NCBI GenBank assembly: GCA_024364735.1
Contig: JAGFNQ010001125.1
Coordinates: forward strand, 293,991 to 357,990
Direction: 5' to 3'
DNA: 64,000 nucleotides
Source: Boesenbergia rotunda
Lineage: Eukaryota > Streptophyta > Magnoliopsida > Zingiberales > Zingiberaceae
In this document: in pieces, positions 34,217 to 45,817 of the stretch
Layout of the letters: every line of letters begins with the position of its first letter
Numbering within the stretch: position 1 is the first letter of the stretch
Notes under the pieces: generated by a model
Told to the model about the DNA's origin: nothing
Seen by the model: the letters and a program-made list of their open reading frames with translations, nothing else
Databases searched by the model: none
Made by a program: the position numbers and the translations under genes

Positions 34217-34548
34217 GTTCCTAGCAGTTCTTCGCCAGGTCTTAGACTCCTAGCAGCCCTTGGTTCCTAGCAGTTCTTCGCCAGGTCTTAGACTCCTAGC
34301 AGCCCTTCGCTAGGTGCCCAGCAGCCCTTCGCCAGGTGCCCAGCAGCCCTTCGCCAGGTGCCCAGTAGCCCTTCGCCAGGTCTTAGGGTTTTGATGCTTA
34401 GCAGTCCTTCGCTAGGCGCCTAGCAGTCCTTCGCTTGGACTTCTTGCTGCACACTTAAATAACATATTAGATCAAAATAACATCTTAACTTTTGAACCCT
34501 TTGCCATTATCAAAATCCAGGTTTAACTTGGGTGCTGTCTGCACCAAT
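34217..34548 (-). repeat. D-family copia LTR fragment, reverse orientation
   Basis: On the minus strand it starts TATTGGTGCAGACAGCACCC, matching the start of LTR D (25606) with TG changed to TA. It then passes into GCTAGGCGCC / CTGGCGAAGGGCTGCTGGGC tandem units up to the gap. Confidence 0.78.
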
Positions 34549-35022
34549 ACTATCGAACTCTAATACGATCAGATGGAATATTATCGACCTTGGAGGAGTT
34601 CCCTTGACTATAATTAATCCCTGAACAAGGATCAAAGATCCTTATGGATTTACCAACCAATGAAGTCAAAACCAATCAAAGCATTCATCCAATTTAAACC
34701 AAAATCATATCAAAATAAGTCTCCAATCAAGTTTCCTTGATTGGAATGTCCAAGTATGATCATGGAGCCAAATACACATATGTGATGCATTGGTTTTCCC
34801 CATACTTGGTCGACTTAATGATTATTGTCTCGTCAACCTTATCCCTCAAGGGATGCATTAACATTTTGAGTAATTATGTTGATCCTAACATCTCACCCCA
34901 TTTCAAGCAAACAAAAACATTTTGTTAAACCTTATAGTTTGTGTGAGATGTCCCCAAGTTGCCCAATAATTGTTTCCCAATAATTAGAAATAATCATGAA
35001 GGGTGTTATATGCTTTTCAACC
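34549..35022 (-). other. 3' non-coding part of Sirevirus G
   Basis: No coding sequence. CTAACATCTCACCCCATTTC (about 34888) resembles CTTAACATCTCACCCATTC in element C (near 18973), supporting a shared Sirevirus 3' untranslated region. No polypurine tract meets the LTR fragment at 34548, so the true 3' LTR of G has been lost or replaced. Confidence 0.6.
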
Positions 35023-36710
35023 CTATGAAGCGCGACACATTCCCAACTCCCTTCGTAAGAAACTAAACTTATTCTCGGAGACTGGTTTAGTGAAAATGTC
35101 CGCTAGGTTCGATTTTGACTCTACATGTGAGAGTGCAATATCTCCTCTAGCAACATGATCTCTAATGAAGTGGTGACACACTTCAATATGCTTGGTTCTA
35201 GAGTGATGGACTGGATTCTTTGTTAGGTTTATTGTGCTTATGTTGTCACACAACACTTGCACACCCTTGTAGGTTAATCCATAGTCCTCTAGTGTATGAA
35301 TCATTCACAACAATTGCGATACACTCTCTCCCATAGCGATATATTCAGCCTCGGTCGTGGAGAGAGCAACACAATATTGCTTCCGACTTGACCAACTAAC
35401 TAATGATGATCCTAAGAATTGGCAACCCCCACTCGTGCTCTTTCAATCCAACTTGCACCCAGCATAGTCGGAATCGGTATAACCAATTAGGTCAAATCAC
35501 TCGGTATGGGGGTACCACAGACCAACTCCAATTGTGCCCTTAAGATATCTCAACATTTTTTTAACAGCAATTAAATGAGATTCCTTGGCACAAACTTGAT
35601 ACCTAGCACACTTACCCACAGCAAAAAGTATATCAGATCGACTAGCTGTGAGGTATAACAAACTACCTATTATGCTCCGATATTGAGTTAGGTCCATAGG
35701 CTTACCACTCTCATCATTGTCTAACCGTGTGTTTCTAGCCATGGGAGTGGTTACCTCTTTGGAATCACTCATGTTAAATTTTCGGAGCATCTCTTGGGTG
35801 TATTTTGATTGGTGCACATGGATTCCATCTCGAGTTTGCTTGATTTCAAGTCCAAAAAAGAAAGTCAACTCTCCCACTAGACTCATTTCAAATTCACTCT
35901 CCATATGACCAATAAACTCATTCAAATAGCTCTTATTGTTTGAGCCACAAATTATGCCATCGACATATACTTGGGTTACAAATATATTGTCATCATCTCT
36001 CCGTAGAAATAGTGTAGGGTCTATTGTCCTCTCACAAAGTCTTTTTTAATTAAAAATGTTGACAACCGCTCATACAAAGCTCGGGGTGCTTGTTTAAGAC
36101 CGTAAAGCGCCTTTTTGAGCTTGAACACTTGGTTTGGAAATTCGGAATTCTCAAACCCCGGAGGTTGTTCGACATAGACCTCTTCTCTTATAAAACCATT
36201 TAGAAAGGCCGATTTGACATCCATTTGATAGAGTTTGAAACCTCGATGTGCCGCAAATGCAAGCATCAATCGGATGGATTCTAATCGTGCCACGGGAGCA
36301 TAGGTCTCATCGTAATCAAGGCCTTCAACTTGACTGTAGCCCTTGGCTACTAAACGTGCCTTGTTCCGTACAATTTCTCCGTTATGGTTTAACTTGTTTT
36401 TGAAGACCTATTTGGTTCCAATAATGGTGGTCTTCTTAGGTCTAGGGACTAAGTCCCAAACTTGACTTCTCTCGAATTGACCTAATTCATCTTGTATGGC
36501 AATGATCCAATCGGGATCATTTAATGCCTCGTCAATTTTCCTAGGTTCAATTTCAAAAATTAGGGCAACTTCATTAGCCTCATTCCTAAAGAATGATCTA
36601 GTCCTAACCCCATGATGGATATCTCCAACAATTTGGTCTTGGGGATGACTAGAGACTAACCAAGTTTGTCTTGGTGTTGCTGGTGCTTCTTGGATGATGT
36701 CACTAGACAC
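35023..36710 (-). pseudogene. Sirevirus G reverse transcriptase and RNase H (decayed)
   Basis: Minus-strand pieces in order: DPDWIIAIQDELGQFERSQVWDLVPRP, APVARLESIRLMLAFAAHRGFKLYQMDVKSAFLNGF, FKLKKALYGLKQAPRALYERL, then a broken stretch near 35925-36020, and EMSLVGELTFFFGLEIKQTRDG...SIIGSLLYLTASRSDI. The RNase H tail reads VLCDNISTINLTKNPVHHSRTKHIEV...SKSNLADIFTKPV. The catalytic box reads VYVDGIICGS near 35950, so the second aspartate of YVDD is replaced by glycine and the enzyme would be dead even without the stops. Confidence 0.9.
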
Positions 36711-36719
36711 AGGCTCAGC

Positions 36720-37940
36720 CTAAGGATCCGGCTGATCTATGGGTTGTCTAGACTCATCGTCATCAGACTCATCACCACCATCTACAACACTTGGACTTCC
36801 ATCCAAACTTAGTTTCCTAAGTTCGAATTGAACTCCTTCTACATCTCCTGATTGATCATTTGCTTTGGGAATTTCCTCCAAAACAACATCAGAAGACTCT
36901 TCAACTAATCTAGATTTCTTGTTATAGACTCGATAAGCTTTGCTAATGAGGGAGTATCCGACGAGTATCCCTTCATCAGCTTTTGCTGTGAACTTCCTAA
37001 GATGGTCCTTAGTGTTTAGAATAAACACCTTACAACCAAACACCCTATGATGTTTAACTGTAGGTGGTTTTCCAAACCAGAGTTCATGAGGAGTCTTCCC
37101 TAGAAATCTATGTATTAGGACTCGGTTTTGCACGTAGCAAGCTATGCTCACAGCTTCAGCCCATAAGTAACTCGGTAAGGAGTACTCACTGAGCATGCTT
37201 CGTGCAGCCTCTTGTAAGACCCGGTTCTTACTCTCTACAACACCATTTTGTTGTGATGTTCTAGGAGTAGAGAACTCGTGTCTATACCCTCTCTCTTGGC
37301 AAAACTCTAAAAATCTTTGATTTTGAAATTCGTCTCCATGATCACTCCTAATTGTTTTAATTGTTGATGATTTTTCATTTTCAACTCTTCAACAAAATGA
37401 AATAAAAACATTTAGGGTTTGGTCCTTATATTTTAGAAAATATGTCCATGTATATCTAGTAAAATCATCAATGATCACGAAACAATATCTACTATCATTC
37501 AAAGATATAATTGTACTACAATCAAACAAGTCCATGTGAAGTAAATCCAAAGCAGTAGAAGTACTTGCAGCGCTTTTACCTTTATGTGCAGATTTCGTTT
37601 GCTTATCCATTTGACATGCATCACAAAGCTTATCCTTTTCATACTTGATGCTTGGTAAGCCACGAACTAGTCCCTTGTTGGCCAATTTTTGGATATTCTT
37701 CATGTTCACGTGTGCTAGTCTCCGGTGCCAAAGGTTAGACTCATTTTCTCTTGACATGAAACACTTGACAAAAGCATTAGTAGCACTTTTAAATGAAACT
37801 TGATAGATGTTATCTACTCTTGTGCCTACTAGTATCGTGTTAAATGTGTCATGTTGTCTAACTAGACATTGACTTGATTCAAAATCAATTGTGTAACCCG
37901 CATCACACAATTGACTGACACTTAGGAGATTAAATGTCAT
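36720..37940 (-). pseudogene. Sirevirus G GAG-pre-integrase and integrase (decayed)
   Basis: MTFNLLSVSQLCDAGYTIDF is the post-protease segment; WHRRLAHVNMKNIQKLA...KLCDACQMDKQTK is the HHCC zinc finger. LLHMDLFDCS and FVIIDDFTRYTW carry integrase core aspartates. QNGVVESKNRVLQEAARSML near 37250-37190 supplies the conserved glutamate in a different frame. The C-terminus (PHELWFGKPPTVKHHRVFGCKVFI) is open from 37196. It would insert element DNA into chromosomes. The protease region (about 37940-38060) is not clearly readable. Confidence 0.88.
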
Positions 37941-38258
37941 CCCCTTGACTAAAAGTGCATTCTTAATTCTAAGACATTCGGATATTTGAATGTCTCATAT
38001 CCCTACAACCTTAAGACTACCATTATTACCAAATGAAACATTACCTCTACTTTTTCTTTGAAGGGTAGTGAATAAGGATCTATCACCGGTCATATGTTTG
38101 GAGCATCCACTATCAACGAACCAAGTTGATAGATGCTCCCCCTCAATCACGACCTACACAATACGAAAAATAGAAGATTTAGGTACCCAAATCTTGGGAC
38201 CTAAAGCACCTACTATGCAAGACTTAGGCACCCATGCCTTGACCACTTTCCTTTAAAC

Positions 38259-39816
38259 TCAAGGAGTCTTAAGTGGTCTAACATCAGTCCTAGAAGTTAA
38301 GGAAACAAATGATGGTTCTTTAGGTCGGTAACCAATACCGGCCTTGTTGTAGACCGCCCTTTGTGCATTCAAAATCATATCTAATGTCTTGGAGCTAATT
38401 GAGAATTTCTCAAGAACACTCATGAGTCTCTCAACCTCACTCTTCAAATATTTGTTTTCATCTTCTAACATTTCTACATGCAAATCGTCAATGTCCTCAT
38501 CCTTAGAGGACTTCAATTGATCTACTTCAACTTTAAGCAATTTAACTTTCTCCTTAGATTTTTTTAACAAATTGGTTAAACATGTAATGGTTCTATAACA
38601 TTTGTCTAATTCGAGAGAAATTACCTCTTCATCATCCGAAGATGATGAAGCTGCGTTTGAGGAGTCCATGGATTCATCACTGCTCTCCTCACCTTCAATA
38701 GCTATAAGTGCTACATGGCAAGTACTCTTTTCCTCCTTCTCTTCTTCAGATGAACTAGAGGGCGATTCATCCCATGTGGCCTTCAAGGCCTTCTTCTTCT
38801 TCTTCGATTTCTCCTCCTTCTTCGATTTCTCCTCCTTCTTCTTCAACTTTGGACATTCACTCTTGTAGTGCCCTTTCTTGCTACACTCATAACAAGTAAC
38901 ATTAGACTTATCAATTTTAACTTCACTAGGGTTATCTTTGCCCTTGTAGCGCCAGCTCTTCCTCATCATCCTTCTTACGAAATTGGCCATCTTGGATGAA
39001 GAAGACTCGCTACCGTCATCCTCCTCGGACTCACTCGGATGAAGAAGAAGAGACCTCCTTCTCCTTCTTCTTTTCTTTCTTCTTGGTTTTGTCCCATGCC
39101 ACAAGAGCAATCCCCTTCTCCTTGGGGCCTTTGTTAGCCATTTCATGAAGCTCTATTTCACAAAATAAATCATCCAATTTAACAATTGCTAAGTCCTTGG
39201 AAACCATGTAGGCATCCACCATGGATGATCACAAGACATTCCTTGGAAAGGCTTTTAACACATACCTCACAAGGTCGCGGTTCTCGACCTTTTCATCAAT
39301 GGAGTGGAGACCATTCAATACCTCTTTGAATCTAATATGAAGCTCGCTTACCGTTTCACTCTCCTTCATGGAGAGATTTTGTAGTTGATTAAGGAACAAA
39401 TCCCTCTTGGCTATTCTCGAGTCCCGGGTACCCTCATGAAGCTCGATGAGCTTATTCTACAAATCCTTAGCGCTTGTGAAGGAACCAACTTTGATCAGTT
39501 GGTCTTTATTAATTCCACATTGTAAGGTCACCACCGCCTTCGCATCGGCTTCTCCTTTTCGGGTTTGCTCAGCCGACCACCGCGAAGACTCCAATTCTTT
39601 TCCCTCCGCATCTCTCGGAGGAGTGAAGCCTTCCTTCACGGAGAACCACATACCTATGTCGATCTTGAGGTAGTACTCCATGCGAGACCTCCAATATTGA
39701 AAATCGGATCCGTCGAAGAAGGGAGGTCGAGTGGTGCTAAATCCTTCTCTCAAAGTCATTCTTGTTGACTCTCGGGTGTTAATCCGCTTGAACAGAGCCC
39801 CAAGCTCTGATACCAC
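38259..39816 (-). pseudogene. Sirevirus G Gag, long with coiled coil (broken)
   Basis: From 39816: ...LREGFSTTRPPFFDGSDFQYWRSRMEYYLKIDIGMW is the classic Sirevirus Gag head. A stop follows KDL (near 39457), then NLSMKESETVSELHIRFKEVL and VDAYMVSKDLAIVKLDDL. A lysine/serine-rich segment leads to the zinc knuckle CYECSKKGHYKSECP, an acidic serine tract and a heptad-rich coiled coil (SKEKVKLLKVEVDQLKSS...LEDENKYLKSEVERLMSVLEKFS). This long C-terminal coiled coil is what sets Sirevirus Gag apart from other copia Gags. Frameshifts lie near 39035 and 39230. Confidence 0.88.
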
Positions 39817-39826
39817 TTATTGGTGC
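39807..39826 (-). promoter_or_regulatory. Primer binding site of element G
   Basis: Minus strand AAGTGGTATCAGAGCTTGG next to the LTR end (…GCACCAATA) matches the Met-tRNA primer site. Confidence 0.85.
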
Positions 39827-41972
39827 TTGGATGGCTAGAGGGGGGTGAATATAGTCAGACACAAACTTCTTGCACTTTTGAAGGTTCTGCACTTAGGGTT
39901 AGCGGCAATAGCGGAAGCAAAAACAAAACAGAGAAATGCAGACACTAAACCCTAAGCTAAGCACAAGCACAAAACGCTAACAAAGAGGAGTTACAAGGTT
40001 CGGGGATAACTTGCCCCTACTCCTTGGCGTGCCCGTAAGGTGGGCGATCCCTTGATCGTCGGCAGATCAAGCCCCGAAAATCCGGATAGATGGATCCTCC
40101 TTCTCGGTGCAGTAACCTCTCCACAATATGTCTCAACTACACAGGATATGAAATCAAAGTACAGAGACACAATCACACTTAAAGAGCACAAGGAGAAACG
40201 TCTACAAAGCGATACTCACAACCCAGCACAACCTCGGCAAGAGCTTCCACTCAGCTCTCCCTTGTCTGCTTGTTGATCGCCCTTGCAATGCTTCCAAGTA
40301 CTCCAATCACACCCAACAGTTCACTCACAGTGTATGCAAGAGTTGCTTGAGAGTTCAGAGTGATACACAAGAGAAGAGAAGAGAAGATCAAAGGTTCTTC
40401 CTGAGGCTCCTTCGCTACCAAGCACTTAAGCCTCTGCCCATCAATCCCAGATCACAGCAGATGCTCCTCTGCAGCACACCAACTGCCCAGCTATCACTAA
40501 GCTCTCCTGGACTCTTAGAACCCTCTCAGTCGAGCCCCAGGTCTATTGCCAGCAGCCCCAGCGTCCGTTGCAACCTGATAAGGAGAAACAGCCAAACCTG
40601 ATACATGGAAAGAACCCAGTTGACCCTCCTTCAATGTTTGAAGTCATCCCTGTCACCTGCACACTCAATCAGAGGTTTAGCAAATGAAATCAAACTTGCA
40701 TCAGTAATAGCAGAGAAGATCAAAGCGAAATCAGTAGTGTATCAGTGGAAATCAGACCGCAATCAGAACTCTGACAGCGCTTTTGAATTAAAGTTGTCAG
40801 CTACTGATCTGTCACCAGACCGATCAGAGTGACCCCTGATCGGTCACCAGACCGATCAGGATGGGCTCTGTCCGATCAGGCTCCAACCTGATCGGTTCCC
40901 AGTGAGAAACCCGAAATCGTGACATTCTAGTGATCAGTCACCAGACCGATCCAGCACTAGCTGGGTTTCCTCCAGCTTCATTCTGCCACACCCCTGATCG
41001 GTCTCCGGACTGATCAGAGTGGGTCCTGATCGGTCCCCAGACCGATCAGGCCACCCTCCGACCGATCAGGCTGCAGCCTGATCGGTTATAGTGAGAAGCT
41101 CGCGACAATTGATCGTTCACCAGAACGATCTGAATAGTCTCCCTGATCGGTCACCAGACTGATCAGGAGCCAAACAGAAAAACTTCTGTTCTCTCCCTGA
41201 TCGGTCACCATACCCATCAGGAGACAATCAGTAGCCTAACAGAGTCACTGTATGCTCCCTGATCAGTCACCAGACCGATCCACGAAAGAGTACCATGCCA
41301 ACTTCCCTGATCGGTCACCAGACCGATCCAAACAAGGCAAATTCCACTCTAAGTCTAGAGAACGGGCTCCCAGCCTTCTCTGACTCATTCTCAGTCCCCT
41401 GGACCAAGACTCCGTGCCCAATTTCACTCACCGGGACTTCAACCTAGCTTCCCAAGCTAGGACCTGGCTTCACTTACCAGGATTTCATCCAACCTAGCTT
41501 CCCAAGCTAGGACCTGACTTCCCAAGCCAGGGTTTCATCCAACCTAGCTTCCCAAGCTAGGACCTAGCTTCCCAAGCTAGGACCTAGCTTCCCAAGCTAG
41601 GACCTGGCTTCCCAAGCCAGGGTTTCATCCAACCTAGCTTCCTAAGCTAGGACCTGGCTTCCCAAGCTAGGACCTGACTTCCCAAGCCAGGATTTCAGTC
41701 AACCTAGCCTCCCAAGCTAGGACCTGGCTTCCCAAGCTAGGACCTGGCTTCCCAAGCTAGGACCTGGCTTCCCAAGCCAGGGTTTCATCAACCTAGCTTT
41801 CCAAGCTAGGACCTGGCTTTCCAAGCCAGGGTTTCAGTCAACTCCGTGCCCAGTCCCCAACCAGGACATAATTCGCAATCATCTCATTAATCTAAACTAA
41901 AATCGGTGTCAACACCAAAACAACAATCAACGTCAGACTGCATCAACATCGATGCATGTATGTTGCCCAACA
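39827..41972 (-). repeat. Sirevirus G 5' LTR with two hairpin minisatellites
   Basis: On the minus strand it runs from TGTTGGGCAACATACATGC (41972) to CAAGCACCAATA. Bases 40800-41340 hold about ten copies of CTGATCGGTCACCAGACCGATC, itself an inverted repeat. Bases 41440-41830 hold about 17 copies of a 20-21-bp unit CCTAGCTTCCCAAGCTAGGA, also an inverted repeat around CCC. These are variable LTR arrays, not CRISPR. The right edge is blurred by a 30-bp duplication (41967-42021). Confidence 0.82.
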
Positions 41973-42021
41973 CTCATGGTTATACAAGTATGACACCCAA
42001 CACTCATGGCTATACAAGTAT

Positions 42022-44239
42022 TGTTAGTAATATGAGAGAAGTGTCCTAAAGCAATCGCCTTATGATTGTAAACATTTATTTTAATAAATGAAAATTCACT
42101 ATTTGAGTATACATGTTTGTGTATTTGATTGAGATCTTAAACTCATTTACTGAATGTCCGCAATACAATTCACAGCATGAGAGAATTTGTGATGGAATCA
42201 CAACTAGTGATTATCTCTACATGTGCAATTGTGAAGTATTGAAAATATCCCTAGTCGATGAATTGATAAAAACGGACACTATCAATTCTGTTGAGACTAG
42301 CATGGGTTATTCTCTAATCAGCTGATTCTCACTGGCTGGTGACATTGGGATGTCCGGAGATAAACATGAATGCTAGTTAAGGGAACTAGTTCATTGGAGT
42401 GACTGGCTGTAAAACTTCACATGGTAGTCTATATATAGACATGTCAGTGAAGTTCTTACTGCAGCTTAAGTGCGATGTTCCTTTGACTTGCGGTGTTCAA
42501 GTCATCTTGGTCATGTAGACTTATACTTTGACATCTTAAGCAAGCATCTCCATGGAGGTGTGGACCCAGGATGGTTGGGTATAAGCCGAAGTGCCCGAAG
42601 ATGTTTGAACAGCCTACAAAGGATTCACCACTCCTTGCGAGGAGATGTATACCCAAGGCCTATCGTCGGATTATTAGTCGAAGCCTCTGGCCAGAGCATC
42701 ACATGATCTGAGTATGAATATCACAGATACATGAGAGTAATTAGAATCCGTTGGACGAGAAAGACATTACTTGGGCTAGGTGTGACGTAGTCAGCCTAGT
42801 GGGGACTGACACACATAGACCGTGTCCTGAACCAAGTGGGTATAAGATGGTGAAGGGAATGAGGCATGATTCATTAAAGCTGCTGAAGGGTTTCAGAATT
42901 ATATCTGAGGTCAACCGTTGATCTTTCGATTAATTGGGGGTCATGATGTACTACTAGGTGCCACTCATGATCGTTCTATAATTGGTTGATTATAGACGGC
43001 CAACATAAATCGAAAGCCTATTTAGTCACACGCACTACGAGTAATCCGAGGAATTTAAAACGAGTTGAAAATTGGATTTTTCGATCAAGAGAGATAAGTC
43101 GAATCTGAATTTATCAGAGACGCATCGGAAGCTTAAAATGGCTAAGTCTTTTGAAGGCTTATTGGGCGAATTAAATGAGTTTAATTCGCAAGGAGACGGC
43201 TTGGATTTGGCCGGCCAAAGAGGGTCCCCACCCTCTTTGGTTTGGCCGGCCACAATAAAAGGGAGAACCAAGTTTTTGGTTTAAATTATAAAATAAATCA
43301 AGCGTGACTTGTTTTATAAAATTATGGATAAAGAAATTTATATAGAAATTTATTCTTTTTATGGAAATTAAAAATGAATCATGGATTGGTTTATTTTATT
43401 TTATAAAATCAATTATGAATTGATTTTTCCATGATAAGAAAAATTTATATATTAAATTTCTTGTAAAATTTTATTCCATAATAAAAGGGTAGACATGGTT
43501 GTTTTTATTATAAATTAAGTTATAATAAAAACTTGACATAACGGAATAATTCATAGAAAAATTTATAATATAAATTTCTTATGATAAATTTATTCCGTTA
43601 AAAAGGAGACTTGGCGATAAAGAGACTACTATATAAAGGTGCATAGGCAAGGCTTAGAAATCAATTCAAGAGATCAAGGATTCTTGCCTAGCCTCTCTTC
43701 CTCTCCTTCTCTCCCTCTCCCTCCTCTAGTAGGCGCCGGCCCTAGAGGGCTCCCCTAGGGTTGCCGTGAGCCACCTCCACCAAGAAGGTGCCGAAGAAGA
43801 AGAAGAAGCGGGTCGCGACTCCTTCCTTCCTCCCGGAATCTTGATTCCGTTTTCGTTTGGTGGTTAGTTTTCCATCTCTCTCTCTTGACATTCTAGTCGT
43901 GCCTTTGGAGAATCTAGTAGTTCTTGTCGGCACGAAACTCGTGGCTTTGCGAAGTCATCCCGAAGAGAACTCGGCGTGGACGCGAATAGAGGCGAAGCTT
44001 CCAAGGGACGCTACGGTTGGATCTGGTCCCTTTCTACGAGTTACGCGAGGTATTAAGTAAATTAGTTTACTTTATGCAAAATTTTAAATGTATGATCATG
44101 TCTCCACAACATAAGGTTGCATGCTAGATACGTGGTTAAAATAATTTGAGAAATTATTTATGCTAAATCTTCCGCTGCACGTAATTAAATTTTAAAATTA
44201 CGAACCCGTATCCATGTCAACATGCACCCGGTCCCAACA
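42022..44239 (+). mobile_element. Solo LTR of copia family E/F
   Basis: TGTTAGTAATATGAGAGAAG to CCGGTCCCAACA, colinear with 30700-32981, including TATA (TATATAAAG near 43630) and the GGCCGGCC hairpin (43209-43251). It has no internal region on either side. The flanking 5-mers AGTAT and TATTA do not match, so one flank was lost or rearranged after insertion. Confidence 0.9.
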
Positions 44240-45508
44240 TATTATACATGTGATCGTCCTGTGCATGTTAGATTGAGTTATGTATGATACCGAGAGGGGT
44301 TGCATGTGTTTAAAGTCATGCACCATCCTTGCACTGTTGCATGCCGCCGATCAGCGACTCCCTTATAGTTGAGCCTATCATCTTCTGGTACATGATATGC
44401 ACACACGACCACTCATGGGTTAGTGGATACCGTTGGGTGTGTGCATTTGCTCTATACTGCTTCGCTCAGTCGCTCATGAGTAGTGGTTTCGGAGCATGGT
44501 AGCAGACAGGGATCCCTTTTCTTTCCATAGACCAGAGGAGATGAGAGCAACGCTCCCTCATATATACATGGGGTAGGGAGTGGTCCCCCGCTAGTATCAT
44601 GTCCACTCGATCACTCAGGAGCAGTGATGGCAGAGTGCATGCAGTGTCACAGTCCTACCCACTCGGCTGACACATTATTGCATGTCTAGGTGGCATGACT
44701 GGCGTCAGGGGTGATCATATCATTGCATCATGTGCATATGATGCATTGTGCATTTTAATTGTGATTGTTGCATTTATTTGTTACATTTGTTTGACAAGCT
44801 CATATAGGATATACCATTTGTGTGGTTTGATGACCCTGCACTTGCTCGTATGATACGAGACTTTTTGATCAGGATAGGCTGATTTTCTGATATGTACAGT
44901 CATTTGTTATTTCTAGTTATGCATATTCTGATATTCCTGTTGAGACTATATCCTGTTGTTTCTATATAGCTTATTCAACTATTTTTGTTCGGACATGCAT
45001 ATCTTTCTCTATACCCACAAAGTCCACTTGGACTCACCACCTGTCACAATATTTTTGCTTTCAGGTTAATAGCTCACCGGAGGAGCCTAGTTGTCGGTCC
45101 CGAGTTCCCACGACTTTAGTTGTTGGGTGCTTCCGCGCATTTTTATTTTCTTTATAGCATTTTCATTGGTGTTTTATTCATTTTGATACTGTGTACTTGT
45201 ATTTTGATTCATTTATATAGTATTGTATTTTTGAGTCCTTTGTTGAACTTTATGTAGCTATTTTTGCTGCGTGCCTGCCCTCGGGACAGCTCAGGTGAGC
45301 TCTACAGTTTTTAGTATTGTGATACAGTTATTTCCTTATAATTTATATCTGTTTTGAGACCTGAAGCTAAATTATAAACTGCGTGTGTTGTATGTTTGTG
45401 TAAATTATCCGTCGGACAGGAGAGGTATTGTCTGATTATATATTAGATCAGTGGCTCTGTTGGCTCTGTTTGTGTCTATTATATATTGGATCAGTGGCTC
45501 GAGCCTGG
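44240..45508 (+). repeat. Gypsy (Tekay-like) LTR, 3' part, opposite orientation to element I
   Basis: Bases 44290-44480 match the reverse complement of 58520-58680, and 45380-45440 match that of 55023-55100. The right terminus is degraded (CGAGCCTGGCACA instead of GGGCGTGACA) with a partial duplication of the TATTAGATCAGTGGCTC phrase. The left part of the LTR is missing. Confidence 0.82.
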
Positions 45509-45817
45509 CACACCCAAATGATCAGGTTTTGCAGTCAACCTCACATAGAGGAATCATCTGCTAGGAAATTTGTCTCTTGGAGACCTTTTGAAATCATGGT
45601 GTATCTTCTCTTTAATTGCTGCCTTAATGACCCAGGACTCGGGTTCCTAAGCCACTTAACCCCGCGTAACAAGGGATATGTCACCACTCATCTCGAATGT
45701 TCGGCCCATATGTGTGGCCAGCCATCCTGAGGACTATCCGAGTCTAATCCGACGGTTTCAACATGGTCGCATGCTTCTCCCGATGCTCCATCGGACAACT
45801 GGCGTCCTTCTTCTATC
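45509..45817. other. Unassigned stretch
   Basis: About 310 bp of moderately GC-rich sequence with no clear frame, repeat or terminus. AATCCGACGGTTTCAACATG and CCCATAAATAGG near the right end look promoter-like, but no gene follows because the MULE repeat begins. I do not recognise it. Confidence 0.4.

Noticed and set aside
40800..41830. CRISPR-like regularly spaced short repeats
   Set aside because: The units are contiguous or irregularly spaced, self-complementary, lie in a plant retrotransposon LTR, and have no unique spacers or cas genes.
45428..45730. 100-codon frame near the end of the gypsy LTR tail
   Set aside because: It crosses the LTR terminus into unassigned DNA with no domain; chance frame.
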